64,000 nucleotides of DNA from Zingiber officinale (Eukaryota; Streptophyta; Magnoliopsida; Zingiberales; Zingiberaceae): assembly GCF_018446385.1 (NCBI RefSeq), contig NC_055987.1, positions 5,293,705 through 5,357,704 of the forward strand. Reading direction: 5' to 3'. The notes under the pieces were generated by a model. It was not told the DNA's origin, made no database searches, and saw only the letters and a program-made list of their open reading frames with translations. Made by a program: the position numbers and the translations under genes. Shown piece after piece: positions 1-9,989 of the stretch; position 1 is the first letter of the stretch, and each line of letters begins with the position of its first letter.

Positions 1-330
1 ACTTGAAATATCTTCTTCTATATGGAATCATCTATGCCCCAAGGCATAGCACAGATAATGAGCGTATAACATCTCTACGTAATTGTCAAAGGTCGTTTCT
101 CAAGAATTGATAATGATAGTTTACGCTTAAGTTGTCCCACGGAAAGCGATCAAGGATCGCGGGCCTTCGAATAGGAGTCGATCAAGGCTCCGAACGAAGT
201 AAATCCTCCTGTCTCTGTGTGCTTGCTTTCTTATTTTCCGCTGCGTTTTAATTACTCGAGTGTTTTACGAATCAAACGAATTAGCCGCGAGCGCTATTCA
301 CCCCCCCCTCTAGCGCGTCTCGATCCAACA
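1..330 (+). repeat. 3' end of a Copia (SIRE-like) LTR, fragment
   Basis: The last part, a pyrimidine-rich stretch (CTATTCACCCCCCC...) closing with CGATCCAACA, matches in style the LTR ends of the Copia element at 16734 and 22007, which close with CGATCCTAACA. The segment TTTCCGCTGCG about 90 bases upstream is also shared with those LTRs. No primer binding site follows, so this is the end of a 3' LTR or a solo LTR cut by the window edge. It is an old fossil fragment with no coding part visible. Confidence 0.6.
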
Positions 331-714
331 TATTTTCTATTAAAATTGCCCTTTGTATTTTTTTGGTATAAATAGTCTAAAAATGAGTATAATTCCTATA
401 AAATTCAGCACTTTAAAATAGAATCGAGTATATTTTTTATTAAATTGAGTACGACTTTTTTCCTACTTAATATAACTCCTCTTAAATTCAGCACAATTTC
501 AAGAAAATTTAGTATATTTTCTATCCAATTGAGTACCATTTAAAAAAAAATCTAGTATATTTTTCATCCAATTGAGGTGGAAAAAAAATCATAATCAATT
601 TGATAGAAAATATATTAGACTCTAGTTTAATGTACTGAATTTAAGAGAATTATATTCATTTTTAGACCTTTTATACTTAAAATATCAAGAGCAATTAGGT
701 AAGTATATTTGATT
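331..714. mobile_element. Fold-back MITE-like element, AT-rich
   Basis: The first 80 or so bases (331-413) and the last 80 (about 633-714) are imperfect inverted repeats: TAGTCTAAAAATGAGTATAA near the left end matches the complement of the segment around 640-665, and AATTGCCCTTTG near 345 matches the complement of the segment near 690. Between them short direct motifs such as TATATTTTCTATCCAATTGAG recur in degenerate form. There is no coding capacity. A target duplication is not clear because the left end abuts the Copia LTR fragment. Confidence 0.45.
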
Positions 715-1528
715 AGAGAGTGAAAATAAAAATTTATTCCAATAAAAACTACATGTAAAATTATATTTATCAATGGAGACTGTATGTAAATTTTCCCTTA
801 AATAAAAATTGCTACTAGGACAGGATGAAAGTGAGGAAAAATACAAGCGGATGGAGATTGTCTTCTTTATTATAGCTTTCGCTTATCTTCTCTGTTTTTT
901 TTGTTAAATTTAGTTTTCTCATATAAGAGCATCTCCCACTAAGAGCGTCTCCCATTTAGCTATGTCGATTAAAGACAATTTACCAGATTGAATTCCCATT
1001 TGGCTATGTTAAATGGTCGATTGAAGACTATTTACCGGATTAAAATGTCAGTCGACCATTTCATTTTCATTTGAGAGATCATGGATACGCCATTAATGGA
1101 TAATGCATCCGTTGAGCACTTGAGTAGTAGTAAAAGTATATTCATGTGACAAAATATTAATTATTTTACTTAAACAAAATTTACCCGATCTGTCCACATT
1201 CGATACTCGCATATGAATCAATATGATTCAGTAAAATCCAGCATCGACGTGTAAGAGAGAATTTAATTTCTGTCTATACATTTGTGATCTTCATACACAA
1301 GCTATTCCCATCCACCTTTATTTTCATTCACATATCCAACGCAAGATTCGTGATCTTGATCCCATCCTTTCGCCGTCATTCTTGAATCTATTGAATATTT
1401 CGAGATCTTGTTTGTCGATTCGAAGATAGGTCGTTCCTTCCATCGAGCCGCCGCCAGCGAATCGATTCAGGAGTCACCCGATCGGAGCCGTCCAATCGAT
1501 GCCAAACGCCGCCAAAAGGCTCGATCCA
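715..1528. other. Non-coding stretch downstream of the first J-protein gene
   Basis: AT-rich sequence with no supportable gene. Around 925-1075 there are repeated phrases (GAGCATCTCCCA, then TTTAGCTATGTCGATTAAAGAC and a near copy) that look like the remains of a short DNA transposon, but I cannot find both ends. The part nearest 1528 is the 3' untranslated side of the minus-strand J-protein gene. Confidence 0.4.
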
Positions 1529-2065
1529 TTAGACGGCGGCGCCGCGGGCCCGGCGCACGCGGCCGCCCCACGTTTCCTCCTCCTCGCCGGCTTCCCCCAC
1601 TGCCGACCGCCGCCGGAGCCCGTCCAGCTGCGTTTCCCAGTTCCCAAACGACACCGCGGCGCCTCCTCGCCGGCGATGGCGCCCCTCGCGGAAGGCCGGG
1701 CCGGCGCCGACGGCGGCAGCCCAGCGGTCGCCGGAGAGGGCGAGGTCGTAATCGCGGCGGCGGACGGGGTCGCACAGCACCTCGTAGGCCTCTCGCGCCT
1801 CCATGAAGCGCTCCGCGTAGCGGCGCTCCTCCCCGGCGGAGCGGCACGCGTCCGGGTGCCACCGCAGGGCCACCCGTCGGTACGCCGCGCGGATCTCGCT
1901 TGGCCCGGCGGTCCGCGACACGGAGAGAAGGTCGTACATCGTGTCCGTGGCCGAGGCAGAGACCCTGAGTCGAGGAGCAGCGGCCACTGTTGATTTGGCA
2001 GGGATTGGGGCGAAGGAAGATCTGTACAAGGAATTAGAGGGACATGAAAGAGCCAAAGCTGCCAT
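1529..2065 (-). CDS. Chloroplast-targeted small J-domain (DnaJ) protein, copy 1
   Basis: The 178-residue protein is a J-domain co-chaperone of the short plastid type (compare Arabidopsis DnaJ 11/DJC23 and DnaJ 8). Residues 1-40 are rich in Ala, Ser and basic residues with almost no acidic ones, as in a plastid transit peptide. The J domain follows at about 43-108 with the HPD motif at 70-72 (RWHPDACRS), which stimulates Hsp70 ATPase. The C-terminal tail has the family-like FGNWETQL and TWGGR segments. There is no intron. The start is supported by alignment with copies 2 and 3 and by a TATA box 72 bases upstream. It is closest to copy 3 (both have NSLYRSSF and PIPAK near the N-terminus) but lies on the opposite strand. 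Large overlapping reading frames on both strands here are GC-rich shadows. The function is inferred from the family; its client is unknown. Confidence 0.88.
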   Translation of the reverse strand: MAALALSCPSNSLYRSSFAPIPAKSTVAAAPRLRVSASATDTMYDLLSVSRTAGPSEIRAAYRRVALRWHPDACRSAGEERRYAERFMEAREAYEVLCDPVRRRDYDLALSGDRWAAAVGAGPAFREGRHRRRGGAAVSFGNWETQLDGLRRRSAVGEAGEEEETWGGRVRRARGAAV

Positions 2066-2136
2066 TTTGTTTGAGAGAATCTAGTGTTGCAATTTAGGGA
2101 TCTAAATGACGAAGTAGTTTGAGAGATGGTCATGGA

Positions 2137-2145
2137 GATTTATAG
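2137..2145 (-). promoter_or_regulatory. TATA box of J-protein copy 1
   Basis: CTATAAATC on the minus strand, 72 bases before the ATG. The same nonamer lies 66-76 bases before the proposed ATG of copies 2 and 3, so it is conserved between paralogues. The bases between the box and the ATG also resemble the copy 3 leader (CTAGATTCTCTCAAA). Confidence 0.7.
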
Positions 2146-2729
2146 AGAGATGGAGATAACTCACGAGCTGCTTACATGTCATCTACAACCTCTAATCATG
2201 GAGAAGAGGACACGTCACGAATTGTAACTCGGAAGGCTTCTGGAACTCGAAGCTGGTAAGTTTGCAACGCAAGCAAGGAGATGATCTGGATAAGAATAGG
2301 CAGATAACAGTTGGTAGGAAGGACCGTTACCGTCAATTACACGTGCCGTCCTCACGCAGACGCGACGGTCGCATCTTTTGATATCTTATTTACATTTATG
2401 TCCAGATCCAGCGAATTTCTCTCCCACGCGAGCTACTTTGTGGATCTACTTGTGGAATTTTTTACCAGCTGACACTGTCACGGGTTGGATTTTAATGAAT
2501 CCGCCGAGGCGCCGACTCGATACCTCATACCGCGGCCAATTTGCGCCCGCAGAGAAAAATAAAACGGACATCGGATTGAGAAATGTTCTCCTGCGGTCTT
2601 TTATAAATATTCTTTTAGAAAATCCATTTAGTATCTAAATTTGATATTCGTAATGAGTATTTTGCCTTTTTAAATAATCGTCTAAATTATTTATTATTTT
2701 TTTTTTTTCAAAATCTAAATCAGATAAAA
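2146..2729. other. Promoter-side intergenic region of J-protein copy 1
   Basis: No gene is supported. The segment nearest 2146 is the upstream region of copy 1. An 86-codon open frame at 2378-2638 has no recognisable domain and is probably chance. Confidence 0.4.
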
Positions 2730-3720
2730 ATCGGATGAACTGGTATTGACGGAGAAACGACTATGACATTCTTACTGTATGTATCCGTATGAGCAAATCC
2801 TCATGCGGTGCTGACGGATAACGGTGACTAAATCGGTAGTACCTGAGCTCTGCGCACACTCAGACAAACACACAGCACATTAGAGATCAGAAATCAGAGA
2901 AAAAGTCCTCGGAACAGACCCTCCAACGCTTAAGTCAAGTACTTTTCCCCTAAAAGAACAGTGTACGAAGGGAAAAAAAAAAGAAAAGTAGAAAACAAGT
3001 ACGAATATGCAAGAGAGCGTACCTGCGCAAGAGAGAGAACCTCCCTTTTTATACGACAGTGTGTACCTTCTAGAGCCTACCTGATGTCAGAGAATATCAG
3101 ATGTCAAGACTTGTCGGGTGATGAAGGACACGTGGCATCCTCCTATAGACTGAAAGAAAATTCCATTCACAGGTGACAGTAGACTATTGGAATATTTCCT
3201 GACATTCAGCACTTATTCTTTAACAGGCGGTTACGATTCCCTGACCTTGTTGTCGTGTATCACCTCATGTCCCGACCTTCTGGCCCGACCGGAAACGAAT
3301 GGGGTAGCTCAGGCTGTTTTGTTGGGTATAACATCTGCCCCAAATCTTAGGGGATCGGGAGGTGTGGTGAGATCATCCAGGAGCTGACCGGAGGGTTGAT
3401 TGATCGGGATTTAGCTCACGGAGTGAATCAGGCCTGGATATAACCGAGTCGCGAAAACCCAACCAAGCGAATCCAGGTCAGATTTTACTCCAACTACCCC
3501 CCATTTTTTAGACCAAGGTGTTTGATCTGGAGTCCTGGTCTACGAGAACTCGATCGGAAACCATATTGCTGACGTAATCCCACAGTCTTACTTCTCCTTT
3601 CTCTAACCGCCGACCGTCACATCTCCTTGACTTCTGACTGTCATATCCCCTTGATTTCTAACTGTCACATCCCTTAACTTCTGACTACTTGATTTTATCG
3701 GACCCCATTATTATGTATCA
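2730..3720 (-). repeat. LTR-like block of a Gypsy element, minus strand
   Basis: Read on the minus strand this starts TGATACATAATAATGG at 3720, has a TATA-like GTATAAAAAGGG (plus 3041-3055), and then ACTTAAGCGTTGGAGGGTC (plus about 2920-2940), which parallels ACTTGAGCGTCGGAGGGTC in the LTR of the Tat-type Gypsy element just downstream. This is the order of landmarks in such LTRs. The inner end near 2730 is approximate and I found no target duplication or coding part. It is probably an old solo LTR or fragment of a related family. Confidence 0.45.
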
Positions 3721-3807
3721 TATCATTTATTTATTGAGAACGAAGAGACGTTTTGACAACAAAATAAAAATATTAAAAGCATATTAACATTAATTAAACT
3801 TCAGAGG

Positions 3808-4654
3808 TGATCCGGTAGTAAGAACAGGGGACCCCGCCCTGTGGAGTCAATGCCACGTGGAAGTCACAGTGGCAGTTGTCCATCCAGAGAGGGTCGGGTC
3901 CGACCAGACGGCCGGCCGGCCACCCGGTGGAACTGAACATCCGGAGAGGGAGGGGTCCGAGCGGCTGGCCGACCGGACGATATTCGGCTGATGGTTAAAG
4001 GCGCCCTGTCGAAGTCAGGGTTCCGGCGCTCAGTGGAAAAGGCCGCGTGGCCGAGCGGACTTCCCGCTCGGCCAAAGCCATAAGGTAACTGCTAATAGTC
4101 TCCACAAAGCACGTGATGGAAGATCTCCCCAAGTAAACCACCGCATATGTCCGGCCGGATGTTGAGGGAGCTGTCCGCCCGGAAGCCAAATCTGGAGCAA
4201 AGGGGAAAAGGACAAGGAACGTCTTTTTCTGACAACAGGTATGTTTCACGTGTGGGTCATGCTCTAAATCTTGTAACAGGGGATTCCGCTGTCCCATCGA
4301 GGACATGCTGAGACGGTAGCAGTATGGGTTAGGGAAGCTCACTGACAAGTCCTTACCGGAGTATGGGCCATAGACACGTGTACACCTCGGTAGGTGTACA
4401 CTCACTTCTTCGCTGCCCTATATAAAGGCCCTCATTTTTCGCCGGAGGTACGCATTCTACGAGTTTTGAAGCCACTGTTTGTTTCTTGAGCTTCGCCTGA
4501 CTTGAGCGTCGGAGGGTCGTCGCCGGGAACCCCTTCCCGGCCCGACTTCTGTGCAGGTTCGCCGGAGCTTCGTGCCACCAGTCGAAGATCCACGACAGCA
4601 GTCGAAGAGCGCCCCGTGCCTAGCGTCCATTGATTCAGCATTCGGACAAGATCA
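3808..4654 (+). repeat. 5' LTR of the Tat-type Gypsy element
   Basis: 847 bp, TG...CA ends. It contains a TATA-like CTATATAAAGG near 4420 and the landmark ACTTGAGCGTCGGAGGGTCG near 4500. It matches the split 3' LTR along its whole length. Confidence 0.93.
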
Positions 4655-4657
4655 AAT

Positions 4658-4675
4658 TGGCGCCGTCTGTGGGAA
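4658..4675 (+). other. Primer binding site of the Gypsy element
   Basis: TGGCGCCGTCTGTGGGAA begins three bases after the 5' LTR. It is the type of tRNA-complementary site used by plant Gypsy elements. I do not assign the tRNA. Confidence 0.75.
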
Positions 4676-4699
4676 CGCTCTTGCATCCGACCGGAAACA

Positions 4700-5650
4700 A
4701 TGGACGAGGCTGGACGACAACACACGGTGACGCTTTCCACGGAGGAACTTGACGCTCTGATCGAGATAAGGGCCGCCAAGCTTGTGGAGCAAAAACAGAG
4801 AGCCACGGCCGAGCGGCCGGAGCAGTAAGCAACATCAGCGTCTGGTGGTCGAGCGGAAGCACCGCCGGCCACCGTTGCATTTCATCGGGCCCTATTCCGC
4901 ACCCCCGAAGCTGCAGCAACTAACAGAGATCGGGGATCTTCTTCTGATGAAAGGCCTAGACAGGATGACAGAAAAGGAAAAGCTCCCCGAGCGGATGCAT
5001 CGCCCGAGCGAATTAACCGCCAATTTTCGGAGGCCTCCGACGATCGGCGAGTATAATGGGACAACCGACCCGGATGATCATCTGGGTAAGTTTGATAACA
5101 CAGCTACGCTCCATCAATACACAGATGGAGTAAAATGCCGAGTTTTTTTTACTACTCTCTCGAGATCGGCTCAACGGTGGTTTCGGAGGCTGCCGGACGG
5201 ATCCATCACAAGCTTCAAGGACTTCCGAACGGCCTTCCTCCACCATTTTGCGAGCAATCGGCGCTACCAGAAAACGAGCGTGAGCCTGTTCGCCATCAAG
5301 CAAGAAGCCCGTGAATCGCTCCGAGCTTACATCCAGCGGTTCAACAAAGTGGCGATGGACATTCCAACGGCCACTTTGGAAACTATGATGAATGCCTTTA
5401 CACAAGGCCTCGCGGACGGGGACTTCTTCCGCTCGCTCGTTCGGAAGCCTCCTCAAGATTATGACCATATGCTACACCGGGCCAACGAATACATTAACGT
5501 GGAGGAAGCGCAAGCGGCTAGGAAAAAAGAAACTCCAACCGAGCGGGCTCCTCCTGCCGAGCGGAAATAGCACGCCGCTCAGCAGCCGCCCAGAGGACCG
5601 AGGGCCGAAGCAATTCGCTCCCCCCATACCAGGTCTCACGTGCAAGAAGT
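4700..5650 (+). pseudogene. gag region of the Tat-type Gypsy element (fossil)
   Basis: The region encodes a typical plant Gypsy gag (retrotransposon gag family). Recognisable segments are IGEYNGTTDPDDHLGKF, then FFTTLSRSAQRWFRRLP, FLHHFAS and an Arg/Lys-rich tail. It lies between the primer site and the protease, as expected. It is part of a broken element and is reported as a relic. Confidence 0.8.
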
Positions 5651-5751
5651 AGCTGCCGCCCGGCCGAAGCCAAAGAAGAAATGGACCCCGATGTTCTGCT
5701 CTTTCCACCGGACGGACACGTACAACACAAGGGATTGTCGCAGTCTTCCCT

Positions 5752-6297
5752 TTGTGGCTCATCCCGTTCCCCGGAATGGTGGCCGACGGTCTCCCTCAGT
5801 CGACCAGCGATAAAGAACTCATGAAGCCGACCGGGCACGAGCTGATAGGCGACAGCAACAGACTCCCGATCGGCATCGCTCTCCAAGGCAGGAGAATCGC
5901 CCAGCTCCAGATTCATGCGGTCGGCTGCAGTCAGGAAAGGGCGAGCGGACCCGAGATAAGCTTCGGGCCCAGAGACTTGGAAGGGGTCGAAGTGCCGCAT
6001 GATGACGCTCTCCTCATCAAAGCGGTAATAGCGAATTATACTATCCACCGCGTTTTTATTGATACAGGGAGCTCAGTCAACATCATCTTCAAGAAAGCAT
6101 TCGATCAGCTGCAAATTGACCGAGCCGAGCTGCTGACCATGACAACTCCACTCTACGGGTTCACGGGCAACGAAGTCCTGCAGGTCGGACAAATCCGGCT
6201 AGCCATCTCACTGGGAGAAGAGCCGCTCAGGAGGACGAGGACAGTGAACTTCGTGGTGGTGGACTCTCCCTCGTCCTACAACGTCATTTTGGGATGA
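5752..6297 (+). pseudogene. Aspartic protease region of the Gypsy element (fossil)
   Basis: The retropepsin motif FIDTGSSVNIIF is present near 6050-6090, followed by the conserved ILG-type end of the fold. Position between gag and reverse transcriptase fits the gag-protease-RT order of Ty3/Gypsy elements. Confidence 0.8.
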
Positions 6298-6420
6298 CCG
6301 GCGCTCAGCGAGTTTCGGGCAGCCGTCTCAACCTTCCACCAGAAGATCAAGTTTCCCGTCGAAGACAAAGTAGGAGAGGTACGGGGAGACCAACTGGCCG
6401 CTCGGCGATACTACATCGAG

Positions 6421-7830
6421 ATGGTCCGAGCAGAAGCCAATTCCGTTCGGAAAATGCCCCAGATTGAGGTAAACGCCATCACAGAAAAGCCTCCCTCTTT
6501 AGTTTATGAAGAAAAAGAGGAAGTGCGGATACACCCGACCCGATCGGAAGCTACGACCTTCATCGCGTCTGATCTGGAGGCGAATCAAAAAGAGGAGGTG
6601 ATCCAATGTCTCCGAAGGAATCACGATGTCTTCGTCTGGTCGACGCATGAGCTGCCTAGAATTTCGCCGAGCATAGCGCAACATGAGCTACATGTCCGAC
6701 CGGACGCACGGTCAGTAAAGCAAAGAAAAAGGGACTTCAGCGTCGAGCAGAATTCCATCATCCGAGCGGAGGTGGAAAAACTTCTAGAGGCCGGCCATAT
6801 ACGCGAGGTGCAGTTCCCGAGCTGGTTGGCTAACGTAGTATTAGTCTCCAAGCCAGGCAACAAGTGGAGAGTGTGCATAGATTTTCGGGATCTCAACAAA
6901 GCTTGCCCAAAAGATTTTTATCCTCTGCCCCGGATAGATCAGCTGGTGGACTCTACGGTCGGCTGTGAATTAATCTATATGCTCGACGCCTACCAGGGCT
7001 ATCACCAAGTGCCGCTCACCCGTGAAGATCAAGAAAAAGTCAGCTTCGTGACGGCCGATGGCACTTATTGCTATAATGTGATGTCGTTCGGATTAAAGAA
7101 TGCGGGGGCCACATATCAGCGCTTGATGAATAAAGTATTCAGAGAGCAGATCGGGCGGAATCTAGAAGTTTATGTGGACGACATTCTCATTAAGTCCGTC
7201 CGAGCGGCCGATCTCTTCAAGGACATGGAAGAAACCTTCCAAACGCTACGCAAATATGGAGTCAAGCTAAATCCCCAGAAGTGCCTGTTCGGCGCAAAAG
7301 GAGGGCGTTTCTTGGGGTACATAGTGACCGAGCGGGGCATCGAAGCAAATCCCAGCAAGATGAAAGCTCTACAAGATATGCCGCCTCCAAGAAATACAAG
7401 GGAAGTGCAACGTTTGACCGGTCAGATAACCGCTCTGTCCAGATTCATCTCCAAAACCGCCGACCGGAGCCTTCCTTTTTTCAAGATCTTACTCAAGGCT
7501 ACAAAATTTCACTGGGACGAAGAATGCGACCGGGCGTTCGAAGATTTAAAGGCTCTCGGTATTAGCCAAGCCGACTATTGGTGAGCCACTTTGTATTTAT
7601 CTATCCTCGACCGAGCAGGCAATCGGCTCAGCACTGGTGAGGGCGAGCGGAGAGGAGCCTGTGTATTTCCTTAGTCACATTTTAAAAGATGTTGAATCTC
7701 GCTACACTGAGCTAGAAAAGCTAGCTTTCGCTCTGGTCCTCGCCGCTCGGCGCCTTCGTCCGTATTTCCTGGCGCATACCATCATTGTCAAAACCAATAG
7801 CTGCTGTTGAATCCAGAAGCGTCCGGGCGG
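6421..7830 (+). pseudogene. Reverse transcriptase and RNase H region of the Gypsy element (fossil)
   Basis: The reverse transcriptase core is easily read: VCIDFRDLNKACPKD, LDAYQGYHQVPL, the fingers-palm segment FGLKNAGATYQRLMN, and the catalytic YVDD box in LEVYVDDILIKS, then the LGYIVTERGI and RLTGQI segments. A Ty3/Gypsy RNase H remnant with YTELEKLAFALV and AARRLRPYF follows. The region belongs to the broken element. Confidence 0.88.
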
Positions 7831-7899
7831 CTCATCAAATGGACGACGGAGTTAAGTGAATTTGACATTCAATACCAGCCCCGCTCGGCAATCAAAGCG

Positions 7900-8340
7900 G
7901 AGTCCTTGGCGGATTTTGTGACTGAGGTTCAGAATTCAGAGCCGGAAGCTATGTGGAGAATATTTGTGGACGGATCATCCACTCGGCTCGGAAGCGGGAT
8001 TGGGATACTGTTGCTCTCCCCTCAAGAAGAAAAGATGCACTTATCCGTCCGGCTGGATTATAAAGCTACAAACAACGAAGCAGAATATGAGGCCCTCATA
8101 ACCGGCTTACAGGCCGCCCGACATGTAGGTGTCGGACGGGTAACACTCCATTCAGACGCCCAATTGGCCGCTCAGCAGCTGACAGGCACCTTTGAAATCA
8201 ACAACGCTCGGCTCAAGCTTTACGCTCAAGCCTTCGAGAATCTCAAGACTGACTTCCGAGAAGTTATCATCCAAAAGATACCCCGAGCGGAGAACCAAGC
8301 GGCTGATGAGTTAGCCAAGCTTGCAAGTTCAATGACGCCG
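7900..8340 (+). pseudogene. Second, archaeal-type RNase H of the Tat lineage (fossil)
   Basis: FVDGSSTRLGSGIGILLLSP, then NNEAEYEALITGL, LHSDAQLAAQQLTG and AENQAADELAKLAS show the DEDD-type residues of an archaeal-like RNase H. A second RNase H between the ordinary one and integrase is a diagnostic feature of Tat elements (Grande, Retand, Ogre and others). This is known for the lineage; here it is used for classification. Confidence 0.85.
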
Positions 8341-8469
8341 ATCGCCATCCAGCAGCCAATTGAACAAGTATCTTTGGTGGCGCATGTCGATCGGATGGAG
8401 GGCCTCGCATTTCCAAGCGACTGGAGGACACCCATCACGGAGTTTCTGCGCTCGGGCGCCACATCGTCC

Positions 8470-9647
8470 GATCAGAATGAAGCTCAGCTGCTAAGGAGGA
8501 GAGCCGGTCGGTTCACACTCATCGGCGATCAGCTCTACAAGAAGGCTTTCTCCCGCCCGTTACTGAAATGCGTGAGCCCGGAAGACGCGGCTTACATTCT
8601 CCAAGAAGTACATCAAGGATCGTGCGGAGGGCATCCGGGCGGACGATCACTAGCTAAGAAGATCCTGCTAGCTGGTACTTTTGGCCGACTTTACAAGCGG
8701 ACGTCGCTCGGACCGTGTCGATGTGCCTTTCGTGCCAGAAGTACCATAACTTCTACCACCGACCGGCAGAGGAAATGAAGGCATCAACCGTTTCATGTCT
8801 GTTCGATCAATGGGGAATGGATATTGTTGGTCCATTTCTGATGGCGACCGGGCAGAGGAAGTTTTTGCTAGTGGCGGTCGATTATTTTTCCAAGTGGGTG
8901 GAGGCTGAGCCGCTAGCAAAGATCACCGAACAGATGGTCAAAAAATTCATCTGGCAACACATCATCTGTCGGTTCGGCATCCCTCACCGATTGGTTTTCG
9001 ACAATGGGCGGCAATTCACAGGAAAGTTGCTCGAAGATTGGTGCCAAAGCTATGGCATCGAGCAACACTTCACGTCCGTGGTCTATCCCCAAAGTAACGG
9101 TCAAGTCGAGGTAGCCAATCGGGAAATTCTTCGCATTCTGCGCGCTCGGCTGGATCACTTGGGAGGAAGTTGGGTAGATGAAGTGTCGGGCGTCTTATGG
9201 GCCATCCGAACGACTCCAAAGGAAGGGACGGGCGTCACACCTTTCCACTTGGTGTATGGCGGCGAAGCGGTCATTCCTGTTGAAGTCGGCGTCGAGTCCG
9301 CTCGGATCCAAAATTACGATGAGGACAATGTCGAGGGGAGGAACATGGAGCTGGATTTGGTCGAAGAAGAAAGAGTCAAGGCGTCCGTTCGGCTGATGGC
9401 GTACCGGCAGCGGATGAAGCAAAACTACAACCGCCGCGTAATCCCCAGATCATTCCAGGTCGGCGATCTCGTATGGAAGAAAGTCAAGCCAGTCGGCGAC
9501 GTCGGCAAGCTAGAGGCACCATGGGCGGGCCCCTTCAAGGTTATTGAAAAGCTCCGCTCGGGCGCTTATTATTTGGAGGACGAAGACGGGCGTCAACTGG
9601 ACCGGCCGTGGAGCGCGAATCATCTCCAGCCTTATCGGGCTGGGTGA
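8470..9647 (+). pseudogene. Integrase region of the Gypsy element (fossil)
   Basis: An HHCC-type zinc-binding start (VHQGSCGGHPGGR around 8610-8640) is followed by the integrase core, with MDIVGPF, VDYFSKWVEAEPLAKI, FDNGRQF and SNGQVEVANREI carrying the D, D and E positions, and by the C-terminal GDLVWKK and GPFKVIE segment. There is no chromodomain, which agrees with Tat and not with chromoviruses. Confidence 0.88.
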
Positions 9648-9769
9648 AAGGTGCACTAATGTAACTTATTTTTGCATATATTTTGGTCGCCCGTACCCTT
9701 GTAATGCAGGAAGCAAAATTAATTCAAAGGATGGGAAATGGGTTTGCCGAGCGGCCTATCTCCCTAATA

Positions 9770-9950
9770 TGTAGTATCCGAGCCAAGCACTCGAGAACGA
9801 AGGCCCCGAGCCATTCGGCCGGAGGTATAGTATCCGAGCCAAACGCTCGAGAACGAAGGCCCCGAGCCATTCGGCCGGAGGTATAGTATCCGAGCCAAAC
9901 GCTCGAGGACGAAGGCCCCAAGCCGTTCGACCGGGAGTACTTTATCCGAG
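9770..9950 (+). repeat. Short tandem repeat of about 60 bp, three copies
   Basis: Three near-identical units begin with GTATCCGAGCCAA(A/G)C(G/A)CTCGAG and continue CGAAGGCCCCGAGCCATTCGG. They lie right after the integrase region in the 3' untranslated part of the Gypsy element. Confidence 0.85.
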
Positions 9951-9989
9951 TTGGGAGAAAGATATCGTTGCCGAGCGGCTGTATTGAAG

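Noticed and set aside
1408-2133. Long open frames on both strands overlapping J-protein copy 1
   Set aside because: They are Arg/Pro/Gly-rich shadows of the GC-rich J-protein gene. The same shadows appear over copies 2 and 3.
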